Assembly (NCBI GenBank): GCA_022432975.1
Contig: CM039508.1
Coordinates: 28,523,008-28,587,007, forward strand
Direction: 5' to 3'
DNA length: 64,000 bases
Origin: Begonia masoniana
Lineage: Eukaryota > Streptophyta > Magnoliopsida > Cucurbitales > Begoniaceae
How positions within the stretch are numbered: the stretch's first letter is position 1; every line of letters begins with the position of its first letter. The position numbers were made by a program, and so were the translations under genes. The notes under the pieces are model-generated. The model saw only the letters and a program-made list of their open reading frames with translations, was not told where the DNA came from and ran no database searches. Positions 1-11,806 of this stretch are shown here, piece after piece.

Positions 1-1
1 A

Positions 2-2098
2 CTTACAGTTACATATGAGAAGGACCATAAAACTCGCAAGCCAAAGGGAAAAGGGAAAATACCGGCAACTGGAGGGATTAAGAAAGACCCGAAGGAAATA
101 AGGTGCTTCTTTTGTAACAAGAAGGGGCACATTAAGAAAGATTGCTCGAAGTTTCCAATATGGCTTGAGAAGAAAGGTAACTTGATCTCTTTTGTCTGTT
201 ATGAATCTAATATGGTTGATATTAATTATAACACATGGTGGATTGATTCTGGTTCTACAATCCATGTTTCTAATACCTTACAGGGTATGCAAAACCTAAG
301 GAAGCCAACTCCAAATGAAGAAGGCATCTATACCGGAAATGGGATGCAATCACGTGTGGAGGCAATTGGGACATGTTATTTAGTTTTAAGCAGTGGTTTT
401 AATTTGTATTTGGAAAAGACTTTTTATGTTCCTAACTTTTCTAGGAATTTAATTTCTGTTTCAAAACTTGTACCTTTGGGATACTCTTTTAACTTTTATG
501 GAACATCATTTGATTTGTTTTATAAATCTAGTAATGTTGGGAGTGGTACATTGTTGAATGGTCTTTTCTCTGTTAATTTACAAAATGACACTGCTTATAA
601 TGTTGTACATGTTCAATCTGGCATAAAACGTTGTGTTATAAATGAGGATTCTTCTACTTTGTGGCACCGAAGATTGGGACATATCTCTATTGAAAGGATT
701 AAGAGATTGGTAAAAGATGGAGTACTTAGTACTTTACATTTTACTGATTTCAATACTTGTGTGGAATGCATTAAGGGAAAGAAGACCAATAAATCCAAGA
801 AAGGTGCTACGAGAAGTACAACCATTTTAGAAATCATCCATTCAGATATGTGTTGTCCTGATATGGATATGCATGGTCCGAAATACTTCATCTCTTTCAT
901 TGATGATTACTCACGATATATGTACATCTACTTTCTTCATTCTAAAGATGAAGCTTTAGACGCCTTTAAGATTTTCAAGGCGGAAGTAGAGAAACAGTGC
1001 GGTAAGCAAATTAAGATCGTGAGAACAGATAGAGGTGGAGAATATTATGGTAGATACACCGAGAAGGGACAATCGACTGGTCCATTTGCAAAGTTTCTTC
1101 AAGAGCATGGGATTGTGCCCCAATACACTATGCCTGGTTCTCCGGACCAGAATGGTGTTGCAAAAAGAAAAAACCGAACATTGATGGACATGGTGCGGAG
1201 TATGCAGAGTAACTCCAACCTTCCAAAGTCATTATGGATTGATACTCTTAAGACGGCTGTGTATATATTAAACCGAGTTTCAACCAAGGCTGTCCCAAAG
1301 ATGCTATTTGAATTATGGAAATGTTGGAAACCGAGTTTGCGACATATACGCGTTTGGGGATGTCCGTGTGAAGTAAGAGTCTATAATCCACAAGAAAAGA
1401 AACTGGACCCAAGGACTATTAGTGGGTATTTCATTGGATATGCCGATAGATCTAAGGGGTACAAATTCTATTGTCCTTCTCATAGCACTAGAATTGTAGA
1501 ATCAAGAAATGCAAAATTTCTTGAGAATGACTTGATCAGTGGGAGCGATCGATCCTGGAACACTGTTCCAGATAAAGATCATTTAGAAGCACAACCATCA
1601 TGCTCAAGTAATAGATTGATTGTTATTCACAACAACCCTCGAGACCAATAGGCTGTTGTGAGAACAATTGCTGAAATTCCACAAGTTGTTGATAATGAGC
1701 TAGTAGATCAGATTGCTTAAGAGTTACCTGAAATAGTTGTGCAACCGGTTGATCAACAAATTCTACAAGATGATGTTGATCCAACATTAAGGAGATCTAC
1801 TAGAGTAAAGAAGTCAACGATTTCTAGTGATTATGTTGTGTATTTGCAAGAATCAGATTTTAATGTCGGAGCCGAAAATGATCCTGTAACGTTTTCGCAA
1901 GCCATAAGTTGTGCAGAGTCAAGATTCTGGCATGACGCCATGAAGGATGAAATGGATTTTATGACTGTTAATGAAGTCTGGGATCTTGTCACGTTGCTTG
2001 ATGGTGTAAAAAACATAGGATGCAAATGGGTCTTTAAGACAAAGAAAGACTCAATGGGCAACATTGAAAGATATAAAGCTAGATTCGTTGCTAAATGA
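2..2098 (+). pseudogene. Copia-1 gag C-terminus, protease, integrase and start of RT
   Basis: One frame runs from base 2, broken by TAG at 1649-1651, TAA at 1718-1720 and TGA at 2096-2098. It opens with a CCHC zinc knuckle at 104-145 (C-X2-C-X4-H-X4-C). The aspartic protease motif DSGST starts at 245. A GAG-pre-integrase block ([10 protein letters not shown]) follows near 660. The integrase core has HSDMCCP and [10 protein letters not shown], but the third catalytic residue is changed: [11 protein letters not shown] has Lys where the family has Glu (codon 1163-1165). RT starts at WDLVTLLDGVKNIGCKWVFK. The first two stops fit CAG>TAG and CAA>TAA. The polyprotein normally makes the capsid and copies and inserts the element; this copy cannot integrate by itself. 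Confidence 0.9.
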
Positions 2099-2159
2099 TT
2101 CACTCAGAGGGAAGGAATCGACTACAAGGAGACATTTTCTTTTGTATCTAAGAAAGATT

Positions 2160-2901
2160 CTCTTCGCATAATCATGGCAGATATTTTGATTTAGAGTTGC
2201 AACAAATGGATGTAAAAACGGCATTTCTCAATGGAGAATTGGAGGAAGAGGTATACATGCAACAACCTGAAGGATTTTCCTCTAGTAGTGGTGAGCATTT
2301 GATGTGCAAGCTTAAGAAATCTATATATGGATTGGACCATTGGAAGGCTGCAAAGAAAGTGATGAGATACCTTCAAGGAACGAAGGATTACATGCTTATG
2401 TTCAAACGGGCTGATACTCTAGAGGTGGTGGGCTACTCCGATGCAGACTTTGCCAGATGTGTTAATTCACGTAAATCGACATCTAGTTATGTTTTCATGC
2501 TCGCTGATGGAGCTATATCGTGGAGGAGTGTGAAGCGGACATTGACTGCTACTTCCACCATGGAGGCCGAGTTTGTATCATGTTTTGAGGCTACTTCGCA
2601 TGGTGTATGGATGAAGAGTTTCATTGCTGGGTTTAGAATTGTAGATTCCATCTCTAGGACATTGAAGTTGTTTTGTGACAACTCAGCTGCGATCTTTATG
2701 GCTAAGAATAATAAGAGCGATAGTCGAAGTAAACACATCTACATTGAATACTTAGCCATTAGAGAACGTGTTAAGGAAAAGAAAATGGTCATTGAGCACA
2801 TTAGCATTGAGTTGATGATTGCAGATCCTTTGACTAAAGACATGCCACCAAAGAAATTCAAGGATCATGTAGAACAAATGGGACTTGGTTCCGTTTTGTG
2901 A
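2160..2901 (+). pseudogene. Copia-1 RT remnant joined to RNase H
   Basis: After a frameshift near 2170 the RT resumes with LQQMDVKTAFLNGELEEEVY and KKSIYGLD. It then jumps directly to HWKAAKKVMRYLQGTKDY, the connection just before RNase H. Roughly 150-170 residues, including the YVDD active site, are missing. RNase H follows with SDADFARCVNSRKSTSSY, TMEAEFVSC, DNSAAIFMAKN and the C-terminal IADPLTKDMPPKKF. The frame ends at 2899-2901. The deletion joins two in-frame points, so the remainder stays open. Confidence 0.9.
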
Positions 2902-3180
2902 TTTAATTTCGTTGTAAGAACGAATGATTTTGTGAAACTCTATTTGTGATGATTTCTCATATTTGAATTTCTTATTATGCGCATATTGATTATTTGAGAA
3001 ATATCATTAAAGTTTGGACCTAGAATAAACATAGGTTTATTCATTAAGTTTTATGGGTTATTGTTGAGAAATATGATACATTGTGATACATGGAAGATAA
3101 TACTCATTTTATTAGAGGACTTATCGCTATGATTCATGTGTCATATTTTTCATTGTGGTACATGTTTGGATTTATTAACC

Positions 3181-3191
3181 AAGTGGGAGAA
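3181..3191 (+). other. Copia-1 polypurine tract
   Basis: AAGTGGGAGAA lies directly before TGTTGGAATA, the LTR start. This is the usual copia arrangement for plus-strand priming. Confidence 0.75.
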
Positions 3192-3654
3192 TGTTGGAAT
3201 AAATTATCTCTTTTAAGTGGTTTAATAAATATAGAAAGTGACGTGTATAACTACCCACTTTTCACGTTCTTTTCTCTTTGATGGTTAGAGAAAATAAAGG
3301 GAATTGTTATACAGTTTTGGGTCCCTAAGCCACTCTCTTGATCCATTTTGAAAATCACCATCGACAGAGAGAGAGAAGTTGGTTTAGAAGAACCAAATCA
3401 AAAGCATCAGAAGAAATGGCTGGAGGTACGCTTGATCGTTAATTCTGCATTAGTTCTAATCATTCGAGTTTAACATGATTAGATAGTTTACATCGTGATC
3501 TCTTTTGGAATGCTGCAAGTTTGGGGGAGATACAAATGTGGGCTCTCTCTCACTGAAAGTTTGGTTTGGATTCATTTATAGACATTTGGGGTTAAGGTAT
3601 AAAGATTGAAAATAAGAAAAATAAAAAAATTAATAAGTGTTGTCATGTTTTTTT
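3192..3654 (+). repeat. Copia-1 3' LTR (right end not resolved)
   Basis: It starts with TGTTGG immediately after the polypurine tract. The 5' LTR is not in the window, so the end cannot be fixed by comparison. The host sequence continues to 3654, where Copia-2 begins, and may resume at 7434. Nothing else is recognisable here. Confidence 0.5.
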
Positions 3655-3731
3655 CGTTTGGTTTCTGTAAAGTAGAGAAAAGGAAGGAGATGAAGAATAG
3701 AGATAGGAGAGAGTCGAAATGATAGATTGTA
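3655..3731 (-). repeat. Copia-2 3' LTR, truncated to about 77 bp
   Basis: This stretch matches 7245-7325 with few differences (ggtttctgtaaagtagag shared). The match stops after gatagattgta. From there the sequence goes straight into RNase H coding sequence, so the 5' part of this LTR and the polypurine tract were deleted. Confidence 0.8.
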
Positions 3732-3737
3732 TTGACT

Positions 3738-4958
3738 TTAACGAGCAATTGTTGCTTTTGGATTGTCTCGAATAAAATGAAAATCGATCTCTAAATGTTT
3801 AGAATTTGAGTGCAGTACGAGATTTGATGCAAGATAAGTGGCACTCAAATTATCACAAAATATAGTAGGTATGTCGGTGGAGAACGTACCAAGTTCTTGT
3901 AGGAGAGATAGTAACCAGATAATTTCGGACGCGCCATTCGCTATGCTTCTGTATTCGGACTCAGTGCTAGAGTGGGAGACAGATTTTTGTTTCACTGAGG
4001 ACCATGAAATAGGATTGGATCCCAAAAAGATGCAGTAGCCACTAGTACTTTTATGGTCATCGGGGCAGGAGGCTCAATCAGTATCAGTATAGCATGTTAA
4101 GTTGAAAGATGGAGACCGGGAGAAGGAAATACCGCGAAATAATGTCCTGTGAAGATAGCGTAAAATCCGTTTGATAGATTGCCAATGAACATCAGTGGGA
4201 GAATGCATAAATTGACTAACCTTATTCACTGCAAATGCTATATCTGGTTTGGTAAGGCAACAGTATTGGAGGCCACTGACTATGCTGCGATAGAGATAAC
4301 CATCAGGTAAGGGCGTACCTGAATTAATAGACAGTACTGGACCAGATACTATTGGTGTAGGAACAGGTTTGCAGGAAGCAATATTTGCTCTGTGAAGTAG
4401 TTTAGTTATGTATCTGGATTGGGAAAAATGCATACCAGAAGAATCACAGGTAACAGAAATAATGAAAAAATATGAGAGTGGACCAAGATCACGAACCACA
4501 AACTGTTGATGCAAGAAACGGAGAAACTGATCCATTAAGAGACTAGAATCATCTATGAGAATGAGATCATCCACAGAGACCAACATAAGTAATGTAGAGG
4601 AGTTCTTTCGGCAAAGAAATAATGAGGCATCAGATTTTGATGCTAAGAAGCCCCAGGCAAGAAGAGCAGCATATAATTTGTTGTACCATGCTCTAGGAGA
4701 CTGTTTGAGCCCATACAAGACTTTCTGTAATAAACAAACAGCAGAAGAATGAGAGGCATCGATGAAGCCCGGAGGTTGTTGCATAAAGACAGTGTTAGAT
4801 AAGTCACCATGTAGAAAGGCATTGCTTATGTCCAGTTGTCTGATATCCCAACCAAGCGAAAAAGCAATAGATAAAATGGTACGAATAGTAGGTTTGACCA
4901 CAGGACTAAAAGTTTCATCATAGTCCACTCCTTCAGTCTGATCATATCCCTTGGCCAC
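3738..4958 (-). pseudogene. Copia-2 reverse transcriptase and RNase H
   Basis: RT reads (minus strand, from 4958) [51 protein letters not shown] and then [12 protein letters not shown]. The YVDD box has become SVDD, which replaces the conserved Tyr next to the catalytic Asp pair. RT ends with [13 protein letters not shown] frameshift at about 4030-4074 separates it from RNase H (4025-3738: ISWSSVKQKSVSHSSTESEY, SKHLEIDFHFIRD). RNase H breaks off after FIRD at the deletion junction with the 3' LTR. Confidence 0.9.
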
Positions 4959-4995
4959 TAGTCTGGCCTTGTAACGACTGATAGAGCCATCAGGG

Positions 4996-5451
4996 TTAAC
5001 TTTGATTTAAACACTCACTTGCACCCAATAAGTTTGGCACCAGGTGGTAGGGAAACCAGTGTCCAAGTCTTATTTTTGTGGAAAGCCAAAATTTCATCTT
5101 GCATAGTAGATGTCCAATGTGAATTTTTGGAGGCCTGTTGAAAAGTTTTTGGTTCCAAGGGAATATTTGTCTGTATAGATAGACAGTTTCAACATCATGG
5201 CGATTTTTGCGTTCAACACGACCATTTTGATTTGGCGTGTATGAACAAGAGATGCGATGATGAATTCCAAGAGATTTGAAAACGGGAACTAAGGATTGGA
5301 ATTCACCACCCCAATCGGATTGAACAATTTGAATAGAGACACCAAATTGAGTTTGAATGAATTTATGAAAATGCAAAAACGACTGATGAACATCACTTTT
5401 TAATTTTAAACAAATGAGCCAAGTAAAGCGAGAATAATAATCGACGCACAA
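4996..5451 (-). pseudogene. Copia-2 integrase fragment
   Basis: The minus strand reads DYYSRFTWLICLKLKSDVHQ, then IVQSDWGGEFQSL with the second catalytic Asp, then YTPNQNGRVERKNRH with the Glu. The frame then changes and the rest of the core is scrambled. The segment between protease and integrase (GAG-pre-integrase, zinc-binding HHCC) at 5452-5648 has no open frame. Confidence 0.85.
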
Positions 5452-5648
5452 CAGAAAATAACGATCACCCGTAATGGAAGTAACAGGGGAAGAACCCTAA
5501 ACATCCATATGTACAAGTGCAAAAGGGGATAAAGCACGAGAATCAGACAATGAAAATGGCAACCGATGATTTTTACTCATTTGACACGTCGTAAAAAATT
5601 TGAAATGACTAGACTTAATAACAGGAACATTACAACAATAAAAGAACA

Positions 5649-6400
5649 TTACAGCAATGTAAAACTGAATTTAAAACTGCAAAAATTCTGGCTATTTAGG
5701 GACGGAGTTGGAACAGGAGAATTTGCTGTCAATGACAAAGCATGGGAAGCCAGAGGAGTTCTATACAACCCATTACTGAGGGAACCCCGAAGGATTGTCT
5801 GGCAGGAACTTTGATCCTTAATCAGAAAATAATCAGAGTGAAATTCGACGAAAACTGGATTATCACGACATAGTTGATGAATGCTAAGGAGATTACGAGA
5901 TAACAATGGGGTATGAAAAACATTCGGTAACAGCAAAGGACGAGAACTAGAAACAATTTCAGCAGAACCAATATGAATTATAGACAGGGGCTTACCGTTG
6001 GCCGTCAAAACTTGAGTCGATCCACTGTAGGGTGTTGGGTTTTGCAACACGGAAGGAGTTTGGCATGAAGTGGTGCGTTGCGCCGGAGTCCAGCATCCAC
6101 TGATCCGCCGGCGAAGAGGAAGGCGAAACTTGGAGAGGTAACAAACCAGCCAAGTTCACCTGCAGAGGTGATGTGTAAGGGTCGGGTAAGTGGGTTGTGA
6201 AGGAGGGAAGGGCTGGGTAGGTGGGTGTGGATAAGAATGGGTCGGGTAAGAGATGTTGGTGGGGTTCGAGTAGTGGGCTGAACGCTGGGTGGGCCTGTAT
6301 GACCCGTTAAGTCGGTGGAAACAAACTACTACTGAGTGGCCCACCTTAAAACAGATCTAGAATTTAGGCTTGTGTGAGCCAGGTTGGGGCGAGCGCCAAC
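5649..6400 (-). pseudogene. Copia-2 zinc knuckle and protease region
   Basis: Minus strand near 6360-6320 reads ICFKVGHSVVVCFHR, a CCHC knuckle whose first Cys is lost beside a stop codon. Near 6095 it reads WMLDSGATHHFMPNSFRVAK, the protease active site DSGAT. A one-base frameshift at about 6050 moves the rest (NPTPYSGSTQVLTANGKPLS, FHTPLLSRNLLSIHQLC) into another frame, open to 5649. This module cuts the polyprotein in the virus-like particle. Confidence 0.85.
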
Positions 6401-6542
6401 CATTCTGGTTAAATGATCCAGAACCGTAATTCTGCCCTATCTGATTGTGCGAAACCGTCAGCCAAAAAGTAGGTCGAACAGAGGGAATCTGGTTAAACGA
6501 AGGCCTAGAACGGAACGGTGGACGTTGGACGGCAACATTGGC

Positions 6543-7231
6543 TTACAGGGAGCTCGGAGTCAGAAGTTGAGTTAAAACATTTTGCTTCTCCAGACGGAAA
6601 TCATGGCTCTGGAGGAGACTGTGAATCTCCTCAAGAGGCAGTTCGTCAGTGTGATTTGTGATAGAGGTGACGAACGTATTGTATTCACTATCCAGGCCGT
6701 CGAGGAAATAGATCAAACGGTCACGGTAAAACACTGGTTCACCGATTGCTACTAAGGTATTACAGATTGATGTGATTCTCTGTATGTAAGTTGTGGCTGA
6801 AGGCCATCTTTTGATAAACTATGAAGTTGGCTGCGAAGATCGATTATTCTAGCTAAGGATGCAGATGAGAACATTCTGCCGAGGACTAACCATATCTCTT
6901 TGGCAGTGTTGAGGCTAACAATTTGAGGAAGAATATCGTCCGACAGAGATGAAAAAATCCAGCTCATGATGAGCAGATTGTATCTTTGCCAAACTGTGAA
7001 GTCTGGATTCACCTGAGAAGAAGTAGAATCAATAAATTGTGGAGGTGAAGGAAGAGAGCCATTTAGAATGCTGTCAATTCCATTTGCAATCACAACATTT
7101 ATGATTTGTGCTTTCCAAACAAGGTAGTTTGTAGAATCCAATTTTATTGTTAACGTTTGGTTCATTGAAGGGAAATGAGGAAGAGAAGCAGCGAGAGGGG
7201 AATTTGGGACGGTGGAGCTTGAAGAGGCCAT
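6543..7231 (-). pseudogene. Copia-2 gag (capsid)
   Basis: Gag starts at ATG 7231-7229 (MASSSSTVPNSPLAASLPHF), directly after the primer-binding site. LDSTNYLVWKAQIINVVIAN and the IWLVLGRMFSSASLARIIDL helix region are typical of the UBN2/copia gag family. A frameshift near 6750 moves the continuation (YRDRLIYFLDGLDSEYNTFV, LPLEEIHSLLQSHDFRLEKQ) into a second frame down to 6543. Confidence 0.9.
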
Positions 7232-7244
7232 GGCTCTGATACCA
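7232..7244 (-). other. Copia-2 primer-binding site
   Basis: Minus strand reads TGGTATCAGAGCC, complementary to the 3' end of initiator tRNA-Met. It abuts the LTR end at 7245. Confidence 0.9.
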
Positions 7245-7433
7245 CGTTAGGTTTCTGTAAAGTAGAGAAAAGGAAGGAGACGAAGAACAGAGATAGGAGA
7301 GAGCTGAAAGGATAGATTGTACTGTTTGTATTTCTTCACTTAGTAATTACAATGTACATTGAGTTTTTATATAAAACACTAACAAAGGGTAAATGAGTAA
7401 AAACAATAAATGATAATGTGGTATATGCTAACA
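7245..7433 (-). repeat. Copia-2 5' LTR, 189 bp
   Basis: Minus strand starts TGTTAGCATA at 7433 and ends CCTAACG at 7245, a near-perfect short inverted repeat. Its 3' part is repeated at 3655-3731. Confidence 0.85.
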
Positions 7434-9762
7434 TTTTTTACATCGAACCATTTTTTGTTGACATGGTATAAAATGTATCAAGTGGAAATCTTAATCTCTC
7501 CTATTTCTGTGAGGTTCCTTAACGAAGATTTGCATGGCAGTTTCTAGTGCTGTAGTTGTTTAATACAACTTGATCTCGCAGAGGACAATACTATTTCTTC
7601 ACTGGCTTTTATGCTTTTGTTATTAAGGTCCCTTATAGAGGTCATAATTATGCTAATTATATTTTTTGTGAGCTTATTTTTTATGTTTTTCTGCTTGTTT
7701 TCAGACCTTAATCTCCTCTTCCTTTGGAATTTAGAGAACAGGCTTCTTGAGAAACTCCAACGTTGTTTGATATGTGATAAAATTTGTCTGACTTTGGTTT
7801 TGACTTCATTGAAAAAGGATTTTCATGGCTTGGATCTTCTGATCTTCTCATATGAATGATAGAAACAACATGGTCGAACTATGAGATTCATTTATTGTTC
7901 ATTTGGGGTGAACTTTAAAGCCCAATTTCACTAGACGTTTGTATAACTCTATTTTTATGGTAATAATCTCTCTATGAATTATTCAAATTTACAAAAAAAA
8001 AAGAAAAAAAAAAAATTCTAATTCCTATTTAGTCTTCTAATTTTTCAAAAAGATATTCATCAAGATAGGTGTTATAGAATATTATGGATGAAGAATATAT
8101 TGCTGGCTGAGTGTGACACTGGCCATTACATGAGATATGCACCTTCATCGATTTTTCATATTTTTCAGTACACATACATTTGTTAGCATATTACTTGAAT
8201 ATCTTTTAGAAGCATATCTACAAATTAGGAAAGTTTGCAAGTAAGCATTGGTCTTCCCTTGTCTCAGTTGTACAAAAAATGAGATGACTCGGAAAGATGA
8301 CTTGGAGGAGTTGAGTTGTAATCCAGATAACTCGAAAAGTCATACAACAATTTTCTTAAATGTACAATTAAAAGAAATATTTAATGGAATAACATCATCT
8401 ATATTTTTTATTTGAAAGAGCCGAAAAAATGTAGAGAGACTTCATTTATTTTCAAAATCACACAACTTAGTAGCCGAAGAAATTGCAATTAGTCAAGTAC
8501 AAATAAAAGTACGTGGTAAATGTGATTTTAGCAATAAAGCAAACATTACACAAAAGGGATGGGAAAACTTGGCCTTGGTAGTGTTTTTCTAGAGTTCTTT
8601 AGGCTGATATAATGTTCTAATGTATAAGTTTTTTCTCATAAAACCTGCGTTGGTGTTTGAAAAAACATGCTTGGTAGCTTATCTAAATGTTGCAATAAAT
8701 TGTCTTTGAAGATGCCTCAAGAAAGCTCCAATATCTTGTGGTGTACAAATATTTGGTTAAGGGGCAATTTTTTCTGTACAAATCATCTTGTAGCTCAACT
8801 GAATAAATTTCGCTTTCTTGAACTTCAGTTACTGTGCATATTTCATACTAATGATTGATGATAATGTCAAATATTGCTTGCTAAACTATAGTTTCGTGAC
8901 ATTAGACTTCTCCAGCAAGTACATTCTTTGGTATGGTCCATTGGTATTTTTCTTGGATTTTTTCTTTCTTGTTCTTCATGTTTCCTCTGGCTTGCCTTTT
9001 TAGCTAAATTTGGTGCGCATGATTTGTCCTTCATAGAGGCTATCCATGAATGCACTGTATTTGCATTATCAAGTTTTGTCGCTCTTGTAGTTTTCTCGTT
9101 GGGTGTTTTCTTTGTTTTTATGTTTTTCTTGATTTGTCTGATTTGAAAATTAGTTGATTGGATTTCTTGTTTGTATAATGCTCGCGTTCCTTATTGTGTT
9201 ATTTTCTGCCGCTGAAGTTTTTTTTTTTTTCCTTCTGTTTGTCTTCAATTCCATTTGTCAATCTACAAAATTTGACAATCACTTCCTAATTATTATTGTT
9301 TGTTTAGATTTCAACTACATGAGGATTGTGTGAAATGCATTGCTGCTGCAGATTGTGCCAAAGAACAATTTTTCTTGTGAGTTTGTTTGCCCTACTAACG
9401 AGGAATAAGGCTGTTCTTAATGTTTGGGTCAGTTAATGAGAGAATTTATTAAACGTCTACCACTGTTTGTGTATGGGACTTTACTTATTTGAGCAACCAC
9501 ATAACTTTCAAAATAAATTTTAAAAATCCTTGTCACGGTTGTGTATAGTAGGGGTCAAGCCCTTTTATGAATTGGTTCGTCAAAAAACCGATTGTGATTG
9601 AAGTGTTTGTGCCCTTAATGTATAAATTTAATATGTGAGAGTTGGTCTTTGGCGAACAATGTAAAGTTTAAGACTGTTTTCTCCTATTCCATTTTTTATT
9701 TTTGGGTTAATATCAAACATCTGCAAGATTCTTATTTGTTTGTGTTTGACATTAAATAGTTG
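7434..9762. other. AT-rich stretch without recognisable gene
   Basis: Both strands hold only short frames with no familiar motif. Poly(A) and poly(T) runs occur at about 7990-8015 and 9215-9230. It lies just upstream of the RSH pseudogene and may contain decayed introns of it, but I found no earlier RSH exon. Confidence 0.5.
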
Positions 9763-10618
9763 GCATCGAAGCTATATCATCTTAGTAAGCTTTCAAGGGA
9801 CAACAATATAGCTCATAGAATTGCTGAAACATATGGGCTACACACAATGTTTCTTGGGATGACAGGCGGTACAGAGATCCTTGTTATGCTTGCTGATCGA
9901 TTGCACAATCTGATGACCTTGGATTGCACAATCTGATGTCCTTGGATGCACCATATGAAGGGGAAACATTGGATGCACTATATGAAGGGAAAACAGTATG
10001 CTCTCTCTCTCTCTCCTCTTTAATTTTGTACAAAGGTTTCCTTAAAACTCACCGGTTTCTGAAAAGTATATTTTCTTCTCTGTGCCTGATGGAATTTTTT
10101 TTTATTGGAATATCCATGTGAAAGCTTGATTTTTGTGTAGTTGAATTTAACTATCTCAAAAGAAGTTTTACGTTGAAATTATGCTACTACTCTGAACATG
10201 TTTTTATCTTGGTTGTAATACTTGTATTTAATAATAATAATGTCTAGGAAGAGGCTAACAATGAATCAGATCCACCATATTCATTGACTGCAGATGATTG
10301 TGGAAAAGGAGGAAGATTGCTACAAAACTTTGAGAGTTGTTTATCAATCATGGTCTAGAGTTCTCGAAAAGCTAAAGATGAACATTTCTCATCCCAATTC
10401 TAATGAGTATCATGCAAATCATTGCTTACTGCTTGTAAAACAACATTTTCCTCCTTTTGATTTATTTTTTTAATAATATCCAGCTATCATTCGATACACA
10501 TTGTTGTGACAGGTGAAAGGAAGAATTCATCTCATAGTTCAACTTCGAACGAAAATATGCGCTTCCAAGCAAATTTTGGATTTGCGTTGAAGTGAACATA
10601 CAATGAGGGTGATTGTAG
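9763..10618 (+). pseudogene. RSH (RelA/SpoT homologue, RSH2/RSH3-like) gene fragment
   Basis: Plant RSH proteins make or break (p)ppGpp in plastids. Three exon-like blocks match the family. Block 1 (9763-9921): LSKLSRDNNIAHRIAET, then LHTMFLGM and LADRLHNLMTLD, the end of the HD hydrolase domain. Block 2 (about 10287-10383): MIVEKEEDCYKTLRVVYQSW, from the synthetase domain. Block 3 (10484-10618): YHSIHIVVTGE, VQLRTK, then in another frame FQANFGFA and NEGDCR, matching the GYQSLHTVV ... QAEFGFAAHW region. AG precedes blocks 2 and 3, and GT follows block 3, so this is an intron-bearing DNA-level copy. About 90 residues between blocks 1 and 2 are missing. Frameshifts, a stop and two short tandem duplications (9899-9945, 9946-9999) show it is dead. 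The Copia-3 insertion at 10717 lies just downstream. Confidence 0.85.
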
Positions 10619-10716
10619 GTACTCTTTGTTTCCCTTTCATATAGTTGAGTGACCCTCTTTGTTACCAAGATGGGCTTCTATTTGTTGGCATAATTGATAA
10701 TTTCAAGGCTTGTAAT

Positions 10717-10869
10717 TGTTGGGTAGCACAGGATGTATTTAAGAGAAAAATCTAATTCAATTTCCAAATGAACAAAAAAAAACTCTCAAACCTCTCTCTT
10801 TCTCTACTCTTCCTCTACTTGGGAATTTGAGTTTTGGAGGATGATTGAAACCGTATGCTGAAGTTTCTA
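10717..10869 (-). repeat. Copia-3 3' LTR, outer part
   Basis: It begins tgttgggtagcacaggatgt and matches 37642 onward with few differences. It is cut at 10869, where Gypsy-A was inserted; the rest resumes at 20300. TTCTA (10865-10869) and CTCTA (20295-20299) are the Gypsy-A target duplication with one difference. Confidence 0.9.
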
Positions 10870-11806
10870 TGTAATACCCGATTGTACGGAATATAAATAT
10901 TTTAATATAAATGACATTTTTGTAAATATGTCAAATCAAGCCCGTTTTACGAAAAGAAAGCGCTATATGAATCCTAATAATTAATATGGATTTTAAGAAA
11001 ATTTTGGGAATTTCAGGAGTTTAACGCTAATTTTACGAGAATTACATTTATCGTAATATAAAGGATACTTTGGTAAAAATAGTAAACGAGATCTGAATTA
11101 CAAACGGACAGTTTTAAAAGGACCCTAATAATAAGTTGGAGTTATTGTTGAAATAAGGAAATTTGAAGAAGCCAAATCGCTAGACAATTAATGAAACAAG
11201 CGATGAAACAAATAGAAAATCAAAGAAAAGACGAAACGGTAATTTACAAAGTCAAAACTTTAATTAAAAACAAATTCTTTCTTCTCCTCCTTCATTTCTT
11301 CTCTGCCTCGCGAACCAGAAGCCCCCCTGCGATTTCCTTTCTCCCTCAACGACGTTCTCCCCCTGCGATTCGCCCTCCGATCGTCTCGTTTTCTTCGTGT
11401 TTCCTCCTCCTCTCGCAACCCTAGGTATGACTCTATGGTTTTAAAGCGTTATATTTCAGTTTTCACGAAGTTTAATGGTTAGGGTTCCATTTAGGTTTTC
11501 GTTAAAAACGTGAATTAGGGTTTGAAATCGATAGGTTTGTCGTAGTTGTGAATATGATGAACGTATTGAGCGTTATTGGACGAAGTTAATCGATTTAGGA
11601 CGAATATTAGAGATTGACGAATTTTTGAGTTTTTGGGGAAAAACTCGTTAATGGCGGTTCGAGGTATCGAGCGTTATTTGTTTGTTAAAAATGTCTCGAT
11701 TAGTTAAGTTAGAAATTTAGGAAAATTTCCTTAGTTAAGGTTTCGTTAAATTTGGACGTTTAACGGTTTAATCTCGTTTTAATGACAACTGTTGTGTTTG
11801 CCTCAG

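Larger units (their letters stand above)
1..3654 (+). mobile_element. Copia-1: Ty1/copia retrotransposon, 5' part outside the window, defective
   Basis: The order is gag zinc knuckle, protease, integrase, reverse transcriptase, RNase H, then a polypurine tract and an LTR, which is the copia order. The 5' LTR, primer site and most of gag lie outside the window. Two nonsense codons, a third at the start of RT, a frameshift near 2170 and a large deletion of the RT core make it non-functional. The right limit is set by the Copia-2 insertion at 3655. I cannot see where the LTR itself ends. Confidence 0.85.
3655..7433 (-). mobile_element. Copia-2: Ty1/copia element, complete outline, internally damaged
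   Basis: On the minus strand it reads LTR (7433-7245), PBS (7244-7232), gag, zinc knuckle, protease, integrase, RT, RNase H, then a shortened 3' LTR (3731-3655). TTTTT flanks both ends (3650-3654 and 7434-7438). This fits a 5-bp target-site duplication, though it is low complexity. Several frameshifts and a deletion of the RNase H tail, PPT and half of the 3' LTR show it is dead. Confidence 0.85.

Noticed and set aside
11191..11424. A 77-codon coding frame in the Gypsy-A LTR
   Set aside because: It covers a CT-rich leader ending in CCCTAG|GTATGA and is not shared with the other LTRs. A leader exon is more likely than a gene.
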